Translations under genes and position numbers: made by a program | Part shown: positions 27,811 through 35,877 of the stretch, one piece after another | Numbering within the stretch: the first letter of the stretch is position 1 | Layout of the letters: every line of letters starts with the position of its first letter | Source: Bradyrhizobium barranii subsp. barranii | GTDB lineage: Bacteria > Pseudomonadota > Alphaproteobacteria > Rhizobiales > Xanthobacteraceae | DNA: 64,000 nucleotides | NCBI RefSeq assembly: GCF_017565645.3 | Contig: NZ_CP086136.1 | Location: 8,043,501 to 8,107,500, forward strand | Direction: 5' to 3' | Notes under the pieces: generated by a model | Database searches by the model: none | Told to the model about the DNA's origin: nothing | Seen by the model: the letters and a program-made list of their open reading frames with translations, nothing else

Positions 27811-28398
27811 CTAGGTCTCGATCTCTTCCATCTTGCGCCACCCATGCAGGACGCGGCGCCCGTCCCGGGTGAATGCGAAGCAATTGCCGCCGCCGGCCGC
27901 CTGATCGTGAACGCGATCGATGGCATGACCGGCTTGGTGACAGAACAGCAGCGTGCCGACGGCACCGTGGCCAACGAAGAGAACGTCGCCCGGGCGATTG
28001 CGGGATAGCACCGCCTCGGTCTCGCGCACGATGCGCGCCTGCGCATCGACGGCGCGCTCCCAGCCGCGGACGCTGAGATGTGGCTGCGCGAAAAACTGGT
28101 CGGCGACCTCCTCGAACTCGGCCGGTTTCAGGAAGCCGGTCGCTGAACGGTCGTTCTCATGCATGGCCTCGCGGATCTCGATCATGAGGCCGAGGCGGCC
28201 TGCGATGATCTCCGCGGTCTCGATCGCCTTGCGCTCGGCGCTCGAGACGATCTGCGTGGTGCTCGCGAGCCAGCCCGCATTCGCCAGCGCTTCGGTGCGC
28301 GCAAGACCGACCGGGCTGAGGCCCCATTGCGGCACGGGTACCGCGGGATCGATTTGAACCTGCGGATGGGTGAGATAGCGGACGATATCGGCGGGCAT
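27811..28398 (-). CDS. Histidine phosphatase (phosphoglycerate mutase-like) family protein
   Basis: A 195-residue protein starting MPADIVRYLTHPQVQID. The start at 28398 is chosen because the upstream frame reads back into the extensin-like gene, whose stop is at 28400. Family features are the N-terminal beta strand and histidine (RYLTHP), SAERKAIETAEIIAGRLGL, the glutamate in MHENDR and the second histidine in FVGHGAVGTLL. The usual RHG triad is replaced by THP, so the first histidine is kept but the arginine is shifted or lost. Activity may be altered. It is nearly contiguous with the gene upstream. Confidence 0.82.
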   Translation of the reverse strand: MPADIVRYLTHPQVQIDPAVPVPQWGLSPVGLARTEALANAGWLASTTQIVSSAERKAIETAEIIAGRLGLMIEIREAMHENDRSATGFLKPAEFEEVADQFFAQPHLSVRGWERAVDAQARIVRETEAVLSRNRPGDVLFVGHGAVGTLLFCHQAGHAIDRVHDQAAGGGNCFAFTRDGRRVLHGWRKMEEIET

Positions 28399-28399
28399 C

Positions 28400-29605
28400 T
28401 TACTCGTCGGCGTACTCGTCCTCTTCCTGTTTGCGCGTCGCGCTCTTGCGCGTTCCGAGCGAGCCCGTGACATAGGGATCACGCCGACCGGCGTAAGGGT
28501 TGCGCTGCTGGGCGCGGCCGGCGACCTCGTCGCCCGAGACGGCGGCGGGCTGGCAGATCAGGCGGCGGCTGGCGCGGCGCATCAGATCCACATGGATATG
28601 ATCGTAGTGATAGACGTTCGAGCCCGGCGCGAGCACCGTGGTGAAATGCGCGCACGCGCCCGACTGCACGTCGCGCAGGAACCCCTGCTCTTCCGGCATG
28701 CCGCGCCAGCCGTCCTTCACGGTGACGCGGCGACCGTCGGCGAGCACGAAGGCGGCGATGTCGAGCGCGTTGCCGAAGGCGTGCTCGGAAATGTGGGCGT
28801 GCGAGTTGCCGTTCATGCCACGGCAGGAATAGGCGGAGATCTGCTTGATCTCGACGACGCGGGCGCCGAACCAGCGCATCGCCGATGGCTGCACGGTGTC
28901 GGCGAGCCAGCGATCGAGCTCGGACACGATCGGGCAGGCGAGCGTCGCAGTCGGCTTGATCGCGACGGGGCCGACGGCGATGACGGGATTGCCCTGCGCC
29001 GGACCAAGACGCGGCAAAGGTTGCTGCGCGGGCGCCTGCGAGTACGGCGCCGGCCGCGCCGGATAGCTCGGCGCATTCATGTAGCGTGCGGCGCCCGCGG
29101 CATCGGTGCCCTCGGGCGGCAAGTCGATCTCGTCCTCTTGCTGTGCCACGCCGGGCGCACTCAGCGACATCGGGCCGGGCGCGTTGCCATAGCCGGAGGG
29201 CTGGCGCACCGCGCTCTCGGGATAGTTCGACCGCTGCGGATAGGAGGATGACGGATAGTTCTGGTTCTGCGGAGCGTTCGATCGCGGCTGCGTCACCGGC
29301 CATCGCGGCTGGCCGCCGACACTCCCCGGCGGACGCAGTTCCTCGTCGGCAAAGCCATAGCTGCCCGAGGCTTCGCCGATGGCGGCGACCTTCAACGGGA
29401 ACTCGGCGCCGCACATGCCGGGGCCCGAGATCGGCTCGATGCGGACGAGATCCGGCCCCTCTTTCACCGCGCCCGATTTCAGGCATGCGGCTTCGGCCTC
29501 GGCCCGCCACGGTTCGCGTTCGGCCTGGAAAAAGCCGCGTCCGCAACCCGCAAGCGAAACAAGGACGATGGAGCCGACGAGATACAAACGAACTCCGCGC
29601 GTCAT
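28400..29605 (-). CDS. Extensin-like domain lipoprotein (putative cell-wall peptidase)
   Basis: A 401-residue exported lipoprotein. The signal peptide ends in the lipobox LAGC (C at about 22). A long proline- and serine-rich linker (about 90-215) follows, then a C-terminal extensin-like domain (about 225-360). The domain has CPIVSELDRWL, AYSCRGMNG, the SEHAFGNALDIAAF block and YHYDHIHVDLM. The H-x6-D and H-x-H residues look like the zinc ligands of LD-carboxypeptidase/M15-like enzymes. Related alphaproteobacterial proteins are thought to act on peptidoglycan in the periplasm. The histidine phosphatase gene follows directly. Confidence 0.87.
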   Translation of the reverse strand: MTRGVRLYLVGSIVLVSLAGCGRGFFQAEREPWRAEAEAACLKSGAVKEGPDLVRIEPISGPGMCGAEFPLKVAAIGEASGSYGFADEELRPPGSVGGQPRWPVTQPRSNAPQNQNYPSSSYPQRSNYPESAVRQPSGYGNAPGPMSLSAPGVAQQEDEIDLPPEGTDAAGAARYMNAPSYPARPAPYSQAPAQQPLPRLGPAQGNPVIAVGPVAIKPTATLACPIVSELDRWLADTVQPSAMRWFGARVVEIKQISAYSCRGMNGNSHAHISEHAFGNALDIAAFVLADGRRVTVKDGWRGMPEEQGFLRDVQSGACAHFTTVLAPGSNVYHYDHIHVDLMRRASRRLICQPAAVSGDEVAGRAQQRNPYAGRRDPYVTGSLGTRKSATRKQEEDEYADE

Positions 29606-29790
29606 GCACGCACGTTCGGTGAATTTACTTAAAGACTCTTCAACGTGTTGATTTCAGTGTTCTTTAACCATACCGGCGCGCACGCGCGTACGCCGCCAGA
29701 CAGCAGCGGAAGCAAGGCTGACTTTTTCGGAGAGAGACTCTCTGTTAACCATGATGCGCTCGCACGGGGGACAGCAGCGGGAGCGACCTT

Positions 29791-29874
29791 ATGACGTTCG
29801 CCGGGAGACTGAGCGTTATCACCGCGTGCCTCGCCATGGCCTTTGTCGGCGCCATCGTGCTCGGCATGATCTAG
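29791..29874 (+). CDS. Possible 27-residue membrane microprotein
   Basis: A short frame encodes MTFAGRLSVITACLAMAFVG and ends IVLGMI, a single hydrophobic helix with a basic N-terminus. GCGGGAGC, a plausible ribosome-binding site, lies about 7 bp before the ATG. It stands alone in the 340-bp space between the divergent extensin-like gene and the convergent small secreted protein gene. It is too short for normal gene callers, so the call rests on composition and the binding site only. Confidence 0.4.
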   Translation: MTFAGRLSVITACLAMAFVGAIVLGMI

Positions 29875-29946
29875 AGACATCACCGACCGCATCACGGGCT
29901 TGCCCGACGGCGCCGGATCATCCGGCCGCCGTGCGTTTTGCCGTGC

Positions 29947-30279
29947 TCAGAAATTCGAGCAGGACGATCCCGTGACGCCGCCGATCTTGAAGTCGTGACA
30001 GACCAGACCGGGATTATCGGGATCGGGATAGCCGTCGTCCTTCTCGCGAACCGTATGACTGAAGCGCCAGCCCCGCGTGCGCATGCAGCGCTTGTATTGC
30101 GCTGAGGTCACCGTGCCGTTCTGCGGCGCGCCGAGTTGCGCGTCGCAGAACGCGCTGTCGACATGCAGCGCATCGTCGCCGCGCTGCTGCTTCAGCACGT
30201 TGTTCCAGATGTCGGTGTCGGCGTGGGCCGGGATCGCGCTGCCGATCAGCAGCGCGGCGATGAGGCCGAGACGTTTCAT
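29947..30279 (-). CDS. Small secreted cysteine-containing protein, unknown function
   Basis: A 110-residue protein, [20 protein letters not shown] followed by the mature part from about residue 21. The start is chosen by the AAGGAGAG ribosome-binding site just upstream; the open frame extends further upstream without such support. The mature region has four cysteines ([20 protein letters not shown] and SSCSNF) that could form two disulfides in the periplasm. It resembles short exported proteins common in Bradyrhizobium. No function can be assigned. Confidence 0.75.
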   Translation of the reverse strand: MKRLGLIAALLIGSAIPAHADTDIWNNVLKQQRGDDALHVDSAFCDAQLGAPQNGTVTSAQYKRCMRTRGWRFSHTVREKDDGYPDPDNPGLVCHDFKIGGVTGSSCSNF

Positions 30280-30378
30280 GTTGGCTCTCCTTGCATGCGT
30301 CGTCAGCCATCGGTCGCGTGCAAGCGAGATGCAGGTTCGGTGCGGGACGATTACAAATTGGACAGGGGATCTTTCTTT

Positions 30379-30406
30379 TCCTTCTCCCCTTGCGGGAGAG
30401 GGTAAG
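30379..30406. repeat. Short hairpin repeat, class E
   Basis: CTTCTCCCCTTGCGGGAGAG forms a small hairpin in the 149-bp space between two minus-strand genes. Relatives are at 37575-37803, 52032-52055, 55452-55484 and 56825-56855. Confidence 0.6.
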
Positions 30407-30428
30407 CAGCACGCCTGCCCGCGAAAGA

Positions 30429-31313
30429 CTACGACCTTGCCCCCCACTGCCGTGATGTCGTGATCACCTTCTGCTGCCGCTCCTCGACGTGCGTCCAGTC
30501 GTTGCCGGAGCACCAGAAATGGCCGAGCGCGCAGGCTTCGACGCGAAGCCTGCCGGAAGCCGTCAGCGTCATCGTCCCATAATAGGTGCTGCCGCTGGAA
30601 CGGCTGTAGATGCTGCCGGTCCAGGCGTTGTGCGTTTTCGGCTTCATGTTGACGAGCACGCTTTCGCCCCGGCTCGAGGCTTCGGTCAGCGCATAGCCGC
30701 ACAGCGCGGCGCCGCAGCGTTCGATGCGAACCGTGCCCTTCGCGCCTGCGCTCTCCCATTCGCCGAGCGGCGAGTATGCCGGCTCGTCATCGCTGCGCTG
30801 TGCGATCGATGAAGTCTCGTTGATCTCGGGCCTCGGAGCGACGGCTGTCGCCTCCACACGCGGCCGATCGAGCAGGACGGCATTCGGCGGATCCATGCGC
30901 GGCAGCTCAACTCTCGGCGGATTGGGGCTCGGCGCCTCGAGTCTTGGCGGCGGCGGCAGGACGACAGGCTGCGATGTGGTCGCGGCCATGACGGGGGCGG
31001 GCGGCGCGGGCGGTGCCACGACGACGGCCGCTGGCGCCGGCCTGACCGGAGCTACCGGACAAGCCGGTTGCTGCGGCGCGACCGCGAGCGGCGGCGGAGC
31101 AGGTGTGGTGTCGACATCGTTCCTCGGCCGGAGGCTGCGATTGGATGAAACCGACACGCAGGAAGCAGCCCGGCAAGTCCGCGGCGCCTCGACATGAAAC
31201 CGGTGGCCGCCGATCGAGAAGGTGTAGGAACCGGCGTAGGAACCGGCTTGGGCTGAAGACGCCATCGCCACCAAAGCGATCAATGTGCCAAGCGAAGTCG
31301 CAAGCCGCTTCAT
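30429..31313 (-). CDS. Exported DUF2147-like domain protein, paralogue 1
   Basis: A 294-residue protein starting [20 protein letters not shown] with a Sec signal peptide. A short conserved N-terminal block follows ([20 protein letters not shown], then CVSV), then a long Pro/Ala/Val linker, then a C-terminal domain of about 100 residues ([52 protein letters not shown]). That domain matches the DUF2147 pattern. The protein has the same architecture as the divergent gene at 31505, so the two are paralogues. The start at 31313 fits the signal peptide; the GTG at 31451 does not. Confidence 0.78.
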   Translation of the reverse strand: MKRLATSLGTLIALVAMASSAQAGSYAGSYTFSIGGHRFHVEAPRTCRAASCVSVSSNRSLRPRNDVDTTPAPPPLAVAPQQPACPVAPVRPAPAAVVVAPPAPPAPVMAATTSQPVVLPPPPRLEAPSPNPPRVELPRMDPPNAVLLDRPRVEATAVAPRPEINETSSIAQRSDDEPAYSPLGEWESAGAKGTVRIERCGAALCGYALTEASSRGESVLVNMKPKTHNAWTGSIYSRSSGSTYYGTMTLTASGRLRVEACALGHFWCSGNDWTHVEERQQKVITTSRQWGARS

Positions 31314-31399
31314 CGGCGCCTCCCTCTGTGTCGCGACGAGGTTACGCGGGCTGACTTGCCGCTGAATGTGCGCTGCCTCACCCAGCCGACGCGGTCCGT

Positions 31400-31415
31400 T
31401 GTGACGTCCATCACA
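31400..31415. promoter_or_regulatory. CRP-like palindromic site
   Basis: TGTGACGTCCATCACA is an exact TGTGA-N6-TCACA match to the classical CRP half-sites. It lies between the divergent DUF2147-like genes, 87 bp from one start and 90 bp from the other, well placed to regulate both. Binding by a CRP/FNR-family protein is inference. Confidence 0.5.
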
Positions 31416-31504
31416 GAAGTCGGGACAGGCCCCGGCGTAGGGTCGAACCACGCTTCATCCACCAGCGACACCAGTTCAGACCGGCACAATTTTCAGAGGT
31501 TGCC

Positions 31505-32266
31505 ATGAACAAGCTCACCATCGCCGCCACCGCGCTCTTCCTCGCCTCGACCGCCGCCGCGCATGCCGGCAACTCGATTGCGTTCCAGATCGAAGGCCAG
31601 CACATCCGCATCGAGACGCCGCGCAACTGCGCCTCGCTCGATTGCGTGACGATCGTCGCACCGGGCCTGTCGGACAAGCCGATCAAGCTGAACAACATCA
31701 ACCTCAAGGGCCTCGGCGGCTCCAAGGACGACGACGACACCACGCCAGCTCCGTCCACGACGACCGCGCAGCCGGCGCCGGCTCCGGTGCAGCAGCAGCC
31801 CGTGCAACAGGCGCCGGTGCAGGCGACCGCGCCGGCCGCGCCAGCTGTCGCCGCCCCCGCGGCTCCCGCCACGACGGTTGCTGCCGCTCCGGCCGCCGGC
31901 TACGACAACACCGCGCAGACCGCGCCCGTCGCAGCTCCCGTCGCCGCTCCGGCGCCGGTTGCTGCCGCGCCCGTGCAAGCCGCCAATACGCCGATCGGCG
32001 TCTGGGCGACCGAAGAGAACAAGGGCAATGTCCGCGTCGAACAGTGCGGCGCCAATCTCTGCGGTTACGCCGTGAAGTCCAACGAGCGCATCCTGATCAA
32101 CATGAAGCCCGACGGCGCGAAGTGGAGCGGCCGCATCCACGATCCCGACTCCGGCCGCAACTACGACTCCACGATCGCGATGAAGGGCCCGAATGCGATG
32201 CGCGTGCAGGGCTGTGCCTTCGGCGGCATGTTCTGCGGCGGCCAGACCTGGAAGCGCGTCAGCTGA
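31505..32266 (+). CDS. Exported DUF2147-like domain protein, paralogue 2
   Basis: A 253-residue protein with a Sec signal peptide ending AHA (about residue 21). It has an N-terminal block IAFQIEGQHIRIETPRNCAS, then CVTIVAP, a Pro/Ala/Val/Gln linker (about 75-160), and a C-terminal domain: IGVWATEENKGNVRVEQCGA, LCGYAV, RILINMKPDG, WSGRIHDPDSGRNYDSTI, CAFGGMFCGGQTW. The domain fits DUF2147, a small beta-rich periplasmic module. A good GGTTGCC-ATG context precedes the start. It is divergent from its paralogue and may share its control. Confidence 0.8.
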   Translation: MNKLTIAATALFLASTAAAHAGNSIAFQIEGQHIRIETPRNCASLDCVTIVAPGLSDKPIKLNNINLKGLGGSKDDDDTTPAPSTTTAQPAPAPVQQQPVQQAPVQATAPAAPAVAAPAAPATTVAAAPAAGYDNTAQTAPVAAPVAAPAPVAAAPVQAANTPIGVWATEENKGNVRVEQCGANLCGYAVKSNERILINMKPDGAKWSGRIHDPDSGRNYDSTIAMKGPNAMRVQGCAFGGMFCGGQTWKRVS

Positions 32267-32301
32267 CACCGGAGGTGTCATCCTCGACAGGTGCACAATG
32301 A

Positions 32302-32427
32302 TCGTCATGCCCGGGCTTGTCCCGCCTGCGCGGCCAAAGCCGCTTCGGCGAGGCGAAGGCCCGGGCATCCACGTTCTCGGTAGCGCGCGTTAAGACGTGG
32401 ATGGCCGGGACAAGCCCGGCCATGACG
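32302..32427. repeat. Dispersed palindromic repeat, class C (copy 3, with internal insertion)
   Basis: Outer units TCATGCCCGGGCTTGTCCCG and CGGGACAAGCCCGGCCATGA flank a core ending GGCCCGGGCATCCACG. Between them lies about 35 extra bases (CGCCTGCGCGGCCAAAGCCG and following) absent from copies 1 and 2. It sits between the DUF2147-like and FecR genes and fills most of the 305-bp gap. Confidence 0.75.
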
Positions 32428-32571
32428 CAGTAGAGAGGGCCGAGCTCATTCGCTCGTATCGCAGGTCGTTTGAACGTTCGCCCCGTCCATGCGACACATG
32501 TTCATCCACCATTCAGCTAACCCCAGCTGATATCGGCCGATCTCGCCTCGCGTTCTCACCGGGACTTCCTC

Positions 32572-34044
32572 GTGACATCAATGGTGGCTTGGCGCCGCTT
32601 CGTCTTTGCGCTTCCGTTGCTGGCGTTGCCGCTGGCCGGCGCGAGCGTGGCGCTCGCATCCGATGCAATCGAGCTTGCGCAGGCCCAGCCCCAGGCGCAG
32701 CCAAATCCCGCCCCCTCCCCGACGCCGTCGGCTTCACCTGCGCCCGCCACGGACGCGCAACCCGCCGCCGTCGAGCCCATCGGCAACGTCGCGACCGTGA
32801 CGGGGATCGCGACCGTGGTCCGCGACAGGAACTCGTATCCGCTGCGCGTGCGCGACGACATCTATCTCAACGACGTCGTGCAGACCTCGTCGAACTCCTC
32901 GCTCGGCATCACCTTCAACGACGCCACCACGTTCAACCTCTCCGCCAGCGCGAAGATCACCATCGACAATTACGTCTATGAGGACGGCGGCAAGCAAAAT
33001 TCGGCGATCTTCGACATCGGCAAGGGCACCGTTGCCTTCGTCGCGGCAGCCGTGGCGAAGACCGGCGACATGAAGATCGCGACGCCGACCGCAACGCTCG
33101 GCATTCGCGGCACCACCGGCGTCGTCGACGTTCCCGAAGGCGCGGCGGCCAGTGCTGCGAACAACGTCAACATCAAGCTCTATCCCGACGCCGACGGCCG
33201 GGTCGGCCACATCGAGGTCAACGACCGCACCAGCGGCACGCGACTCGGCGCGCTGACGCAGGCCGCAAGCGGTTTTGCGATCCGCCCGGGCGCCGGAGGC
33301 ACAGGCGGTATGCGCTTTGCCGCCGTGCCGATCACGATCGCTCCGCAGCAGATCGCGCGCGACCGCGGCTTCGTCAGCCAGGTGCATCTGGCGCAGACCA
33401 CGGGCCGGCAGATCGTCACCGAGCAGCGCGACTTCCGCCGCGCCAATCCGGCCGCGATCAGCCGCATTCCACGGCCGAGCCAGCCACCACAGCAGCAGCA
33501 ATTGCGACCGACGACAGCGCCCGGCCAGCAGCCGCAGCGCCCGAACGGCCAGCCTGGCCAGAACAACCGTCCAGGTCAGCAGCAGCCGGGCACGCCAGGC
33601 CGCCAGGGCGCGCAGCCGCCGCAGCGGCAAGGACAAGGCGGCGCCGTGCAGCCGGGCGCGCCGCGCGCGGGCCAGGGGCAGCAGCAGCGAGGCCAGCAAC
33701 CACAGGGCCAGCAGCAACCAGGTCAGCAGCAAGGTGCGGGACAGCCGGCAGGTGCGCCGCGCACTGGACAAGGCACGCAGCCCGGCGGCGCGCTGCAGAC
33801 GCAGCCGCAGCGAAACGGACAGACCCCGGCGCAGCCCGGCGGAGTCGTACCGTCGCAGCCGGGCACGGCGCCGCAGCCGCAAACGCCGCGCACCGGATTG
33901 CAGCCGGGCCAGCCGCCTGCGGCTCAGCAGCCAGGCGGCATCCAGCGCCAGGGCGGATTCCAGCAGCGCCTCCCCGCCGCGCAACGTCCCGCAGCACCGC
34001 GCAGACCGTCGCCGGCTCCGAAGGAGAAGAAAGAGCGGCGGTGA
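32572..34044 (+). CDS. FecR-domain exported protein with long Gln/Pro/Gly-rich tail
   Basis: A 490-residue protein. After a signal peptide (to about residue 30) and a short Pro/Ala linker comes a FecR-type domain (about 70-215): ATVTGIATVVRDRNSYPLRV, then DVVQTSSNSSLGITFNDATT, and TPTATLGIRGTTGVVDV. The last 190 or so residues are low complexity, mostly Gln, Pro, Gly, Arg and Ala (for example GQQQPGQQQGAGQPAG). There is no sigma factor or TonB receptor next to it, so this is a stand-alone FecR-domain protein, probably periplasmic or surface, and not a classic anti-sigma. Translation may start at GTG 32572 or ATG 32581. Confidence 0.82.
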   Translation: MTSMVAWRRFVFALPLLALPLAGASVALASDAIELAQAQPQAQPNPAPSPTPSASPAPATDAQPAAVEPIGNVATVTGIATVVRDRNSYPLRVRDDIYLNDVVQTSSNSSLGITFNDATTFNLSASAKITIDNYVYEDGGKQNSAIFDIGKGTVAFVAAAVAKTGDMKIATPTATLGIRGTTGVVDVPEGAAASAANNVNIKLYPDADGRVGHIEVNDRTSGTRLGALTQAASGFAIRPGAGGTGGMRFAAVPITIAPQQIARDRGFVSQVHLAQTTGRQIVTEQRDFRRANPAAISRIPRPSQPPQQQQLRPTTAPGQQPQRPNGQPGQNNRPGQQQPGTPGRQGAQPPQRQGQGGAVQPGAPRAGQGQQQRGQQPQGQQQPGQQQGAGQPAGAPRTGQGTQPGGALQTQPQRNGQTPAQPGGVVPSQPGTAPQPQTPRTGLQPGQPPAAQQPGGIQRQGGFQQRLPAAQRPAAPRRPSPAPKEKKERR

Positions 34045-34054
34045 ACGGTGCCTC

Positions 34055-34159
34055 CCCTCACCCTGAGGAGCTTGCGAAGCAAGCATCTCGAAGGGCGAGG
34101 CCACAGTCGGGCCGCATGGTTCGAGACGCGCGCGGTGCGCGCTCCTCACCATGAGGGCC
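34055..34159. repeat. Compound palindromic repeat, class A (copy 1)
   Basis: Two inverted half units: CCTCACCCTGAGGAGC with GCATCTCGAAGGGCGAGG, and CATGGTTCGAGACGCGCG with CGCTCCTCACCATGAGG. It lies just after the FecR gene and next to a class B repeat. The half-site order is the reverse of the copies around 42.2 and 42.7 kb. Confidence 0.8.
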
Positions 34160-34187
34160 GACGTCGAGTGGGCGGCCCTCTCCTCCA

Positions 34188-34265
34188 TCATTGCGAGCGA
34201 AGCGAAGCAATCCAGAATCTTTCCGCTGAGGGACTCTGGATTGCTTCGCTGCGCTCGCAATGACG
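34188..34265. repeat. Dispersed palindromic repeat, class B (copy 3)
   Basis: TCATTGCGAGCGAAGCGAAG and its inverse GCTTCGCTGCGCTCGCAATG enclose a second pair around TCCAGA / TCTGGA. This copy is slightly shorter than the other two. Together with the neighbouring class A copy it fills the gap between the FecR and NUDIX genes; no gene is seen in the remainder. Confidence 0.85.
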
Positions 34266-34347
34266 ACTTGGAGGGAACTAGGGCTCCCACAAACTTGCTA
34301 GCTCGCGGATGTTTCCAAACTCGCGAGCAGAGCAGCGTGAAGACAAC

Positions 34348-34914
34348 TCACGCTTCGCCGCGCAGCCAGGCCTTCACCTTCTGCAACAGGCCATGACGCA
34401 GTTCGTCGACTGAGGCGGCTTCAGCTGGTGTCAGGGGTTGCAAAGCTACATCGATGTCGTCGGTTGCTGGCGCCGGCTCGGGCACCGGCACAGGCGCCAG
34501 TCCTGCCGCTGCAAGCGCGATCGGACCGACCTGTACCAGGAATGCTCGCTCATATTCGCGCGACAGGCGCGCGAGCGCATCCTCCAGCGTCAGCCAGTCG
34601 ACCGCCTTGATGTCGTTCATCAGCTTGCGAACGGGACCGCCCTCGGCCTCCATGCGCCAGAAATGCACGACCTTGGAGCGCCCTCCCGACTGGTAGACGA
34701 GCGTGCCGAGGAATTCGTGGATGGCCACATTGTGGCCGGTCTCTTCCAGCACTTCGCGGTGCGCGGCTTCCTTCGGCGTCTCGCCGTCGTCGAGCTTGCC
34801 CTTGGGCAAAACCCATTCGTTCCGCTTGCGCTGGCGCACGACCGCAACCAGCGGCGGCGCGCCACGCCGCAGCACAATACCACCCGCCGCCATCACCGGC
34901 GCCCGCGCCATCAC
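34348..34914 (-). CDS. NUDIX hydrolase
   Basis: A 188-residue cytosolic protein. The NUDIX box is complete: GKLDDGETPKEAAHREVLEE followed by TGH (about 39-61), giving the GX5EX7REUXEEXGU pattern that binds Mg2+ for pyrophosphate hydrolysis. The first residues AAGGIVLRRGAPPLVAVVRQ and WVLPKGK resemble the diadenosine-polyphosphate/ADP-sugar-type subgroup, but the substrate cannot be fixed. The C-terminal 60 residues form a Pro/Ala-rich linker and a short helix. It lies downstream of psd on the same strand with 64 bp between. Confidence 0.92.
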   Translation of the reverse strand: MMARAPVMAAGGIVLRRGAPPLVAVVRQRKRNEWVLPKGKLDDGETPKEAAHREVLEETGHNVAIHEFLGTLVYQSGGRSKVVHFWRMEAEGGPVRKLMNDIKAVDWLTLEDALARLSREYERAFLVQVGPIALAAAGLAPVPVPEPAPATDDIDVALQPLTPAEAASVDELRHGLLQKVKAWLRGEA

Positions 34915-34978
34915 AAGATTCCGTGTCGATCCAATCGGCCCGCCGACGATATAGGCTGCCGACGCGGCGGATTGAAGG

Positions 34979-35842
34979 CTAGTTCTTCTTCAACAGCGCT
35001 TGACCTGCGCGAATGCGGGTGCCCTCGCCAATGCCGTCGCAGAAGTTGAAATCACCGGGCGCCAGGATGATGATGGTGGAGCCGTGCTCGAACCAGCCGA
35101 GCTCCTCGCCCTTGGTCACGTTGACGTCGCAGGGGAAATTGACCGGCCCGCGGGTCTGCGCGTTCAGCACCATGTCGAGGAAGTGCAGGCGGATGCTCGC
35201 GACCAGGATCGCGGCGACCGGCACCAGCGTCACGGCTTCGCCGGTCGACAAATGCGTGCGGATCACCGCGCGCTCGTTCTTGCAGAACAGGCGCTCGACC
35301 CTCTTCAGCGCGATCGGGTTGACGTTCCAGACGTCGCCATGGATCAGCGTGACGCGTTCGATATGCGCGTCAAAAGGTGCATGGAAGCGATGATACATGC
35401 TCGAGGTCAACCGCAGCGTGACGAAGGAGCCGTTGCGATGTTGATCCACGAGAGCGGAGTCGCCGAGCAGGTCGAGCAGCGAATAGGGCGCACCCTTGAC
35501 CTGGAACAGCTCGGTGTCGGCGATCCGGCCATGGGCGCCAACGATGCCGTCCGAGGGGCTGGCGACAATGGAAGGGTCGGGATCGAAGGGGCGCAGCCCG
35601 GGCTTGAGCTCCCGGGTGAAGCAGTCGTGCAGGCTCTTGAAGTGGGTCTTGCGCGCCTCCGACAGATCGAGGTCGGAAAACAGCTTCCACAGCGCGATCG
35701 AGAAGTCCCTGACGAGCGGGTTCTCGATCTTGGAGAACCGGCCCATGAAGCGGGTCAGGGCCGCGCGGGGGATGCGGTTGGTCAACAGGAAGTTGAGGTC
35801 TTCCTGCTGGGTGAAAGAGGCGATGAGGGCTTTGACTGTCAT
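34979..35842 (-). CDS. psd: Phosphatidylserine decarboxylase proenzyme
   Basis: A 287-residue membrane-associated pyruvoyl enzyme that converts phosphatidylserine to phosphatidylethanolamine. The self-cleavage site is in WFEHGSTII, between G254 and S255; S255 becomes the pyruvoyl group of the alpha chain. The catalytic-triad-like residues are in SPSDGIVG (aspartate) and SSMYHRFHAP (histidine), as in Psd. Length and motifs match the PSD-B type of about 290 residues. Only 35 bp separate its start from the divergent aminotransferase gene, and a Pmt-like methyltransferase gene, which could use its product, lies 3 kb away. Confidence 0.95.
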   Translation of the reverse strand: MTVKALIASFTQQEDLNFLLTNRIPRAALTRFMGRFSKIENPLVRDFSIALWKLFSDLDLSEARKTHFKSLHDCFTRELKPGLRPFDPDPSIVASPSDGIVGAHGRIADTELFQVKGAPYSLLDLLGDSALVDQHRNGSFVTLRLTSSMYHRFHAPFDAHIERVTLIHGDVWNVNPIALKRVERLFCKNERAVIRTHLSTGEAVTLVPVAAILVASIRLHFLDMVLNAQTRGPVNFPCDVNVTKGEELGWFEHGSTIIILAPGDFNFCDGIGEGTRIRAGQALLKKN

Positions 35843-35877
35843 GAATCTGTCAGCTCGCAGTATTAGCGCTTGTTGTC

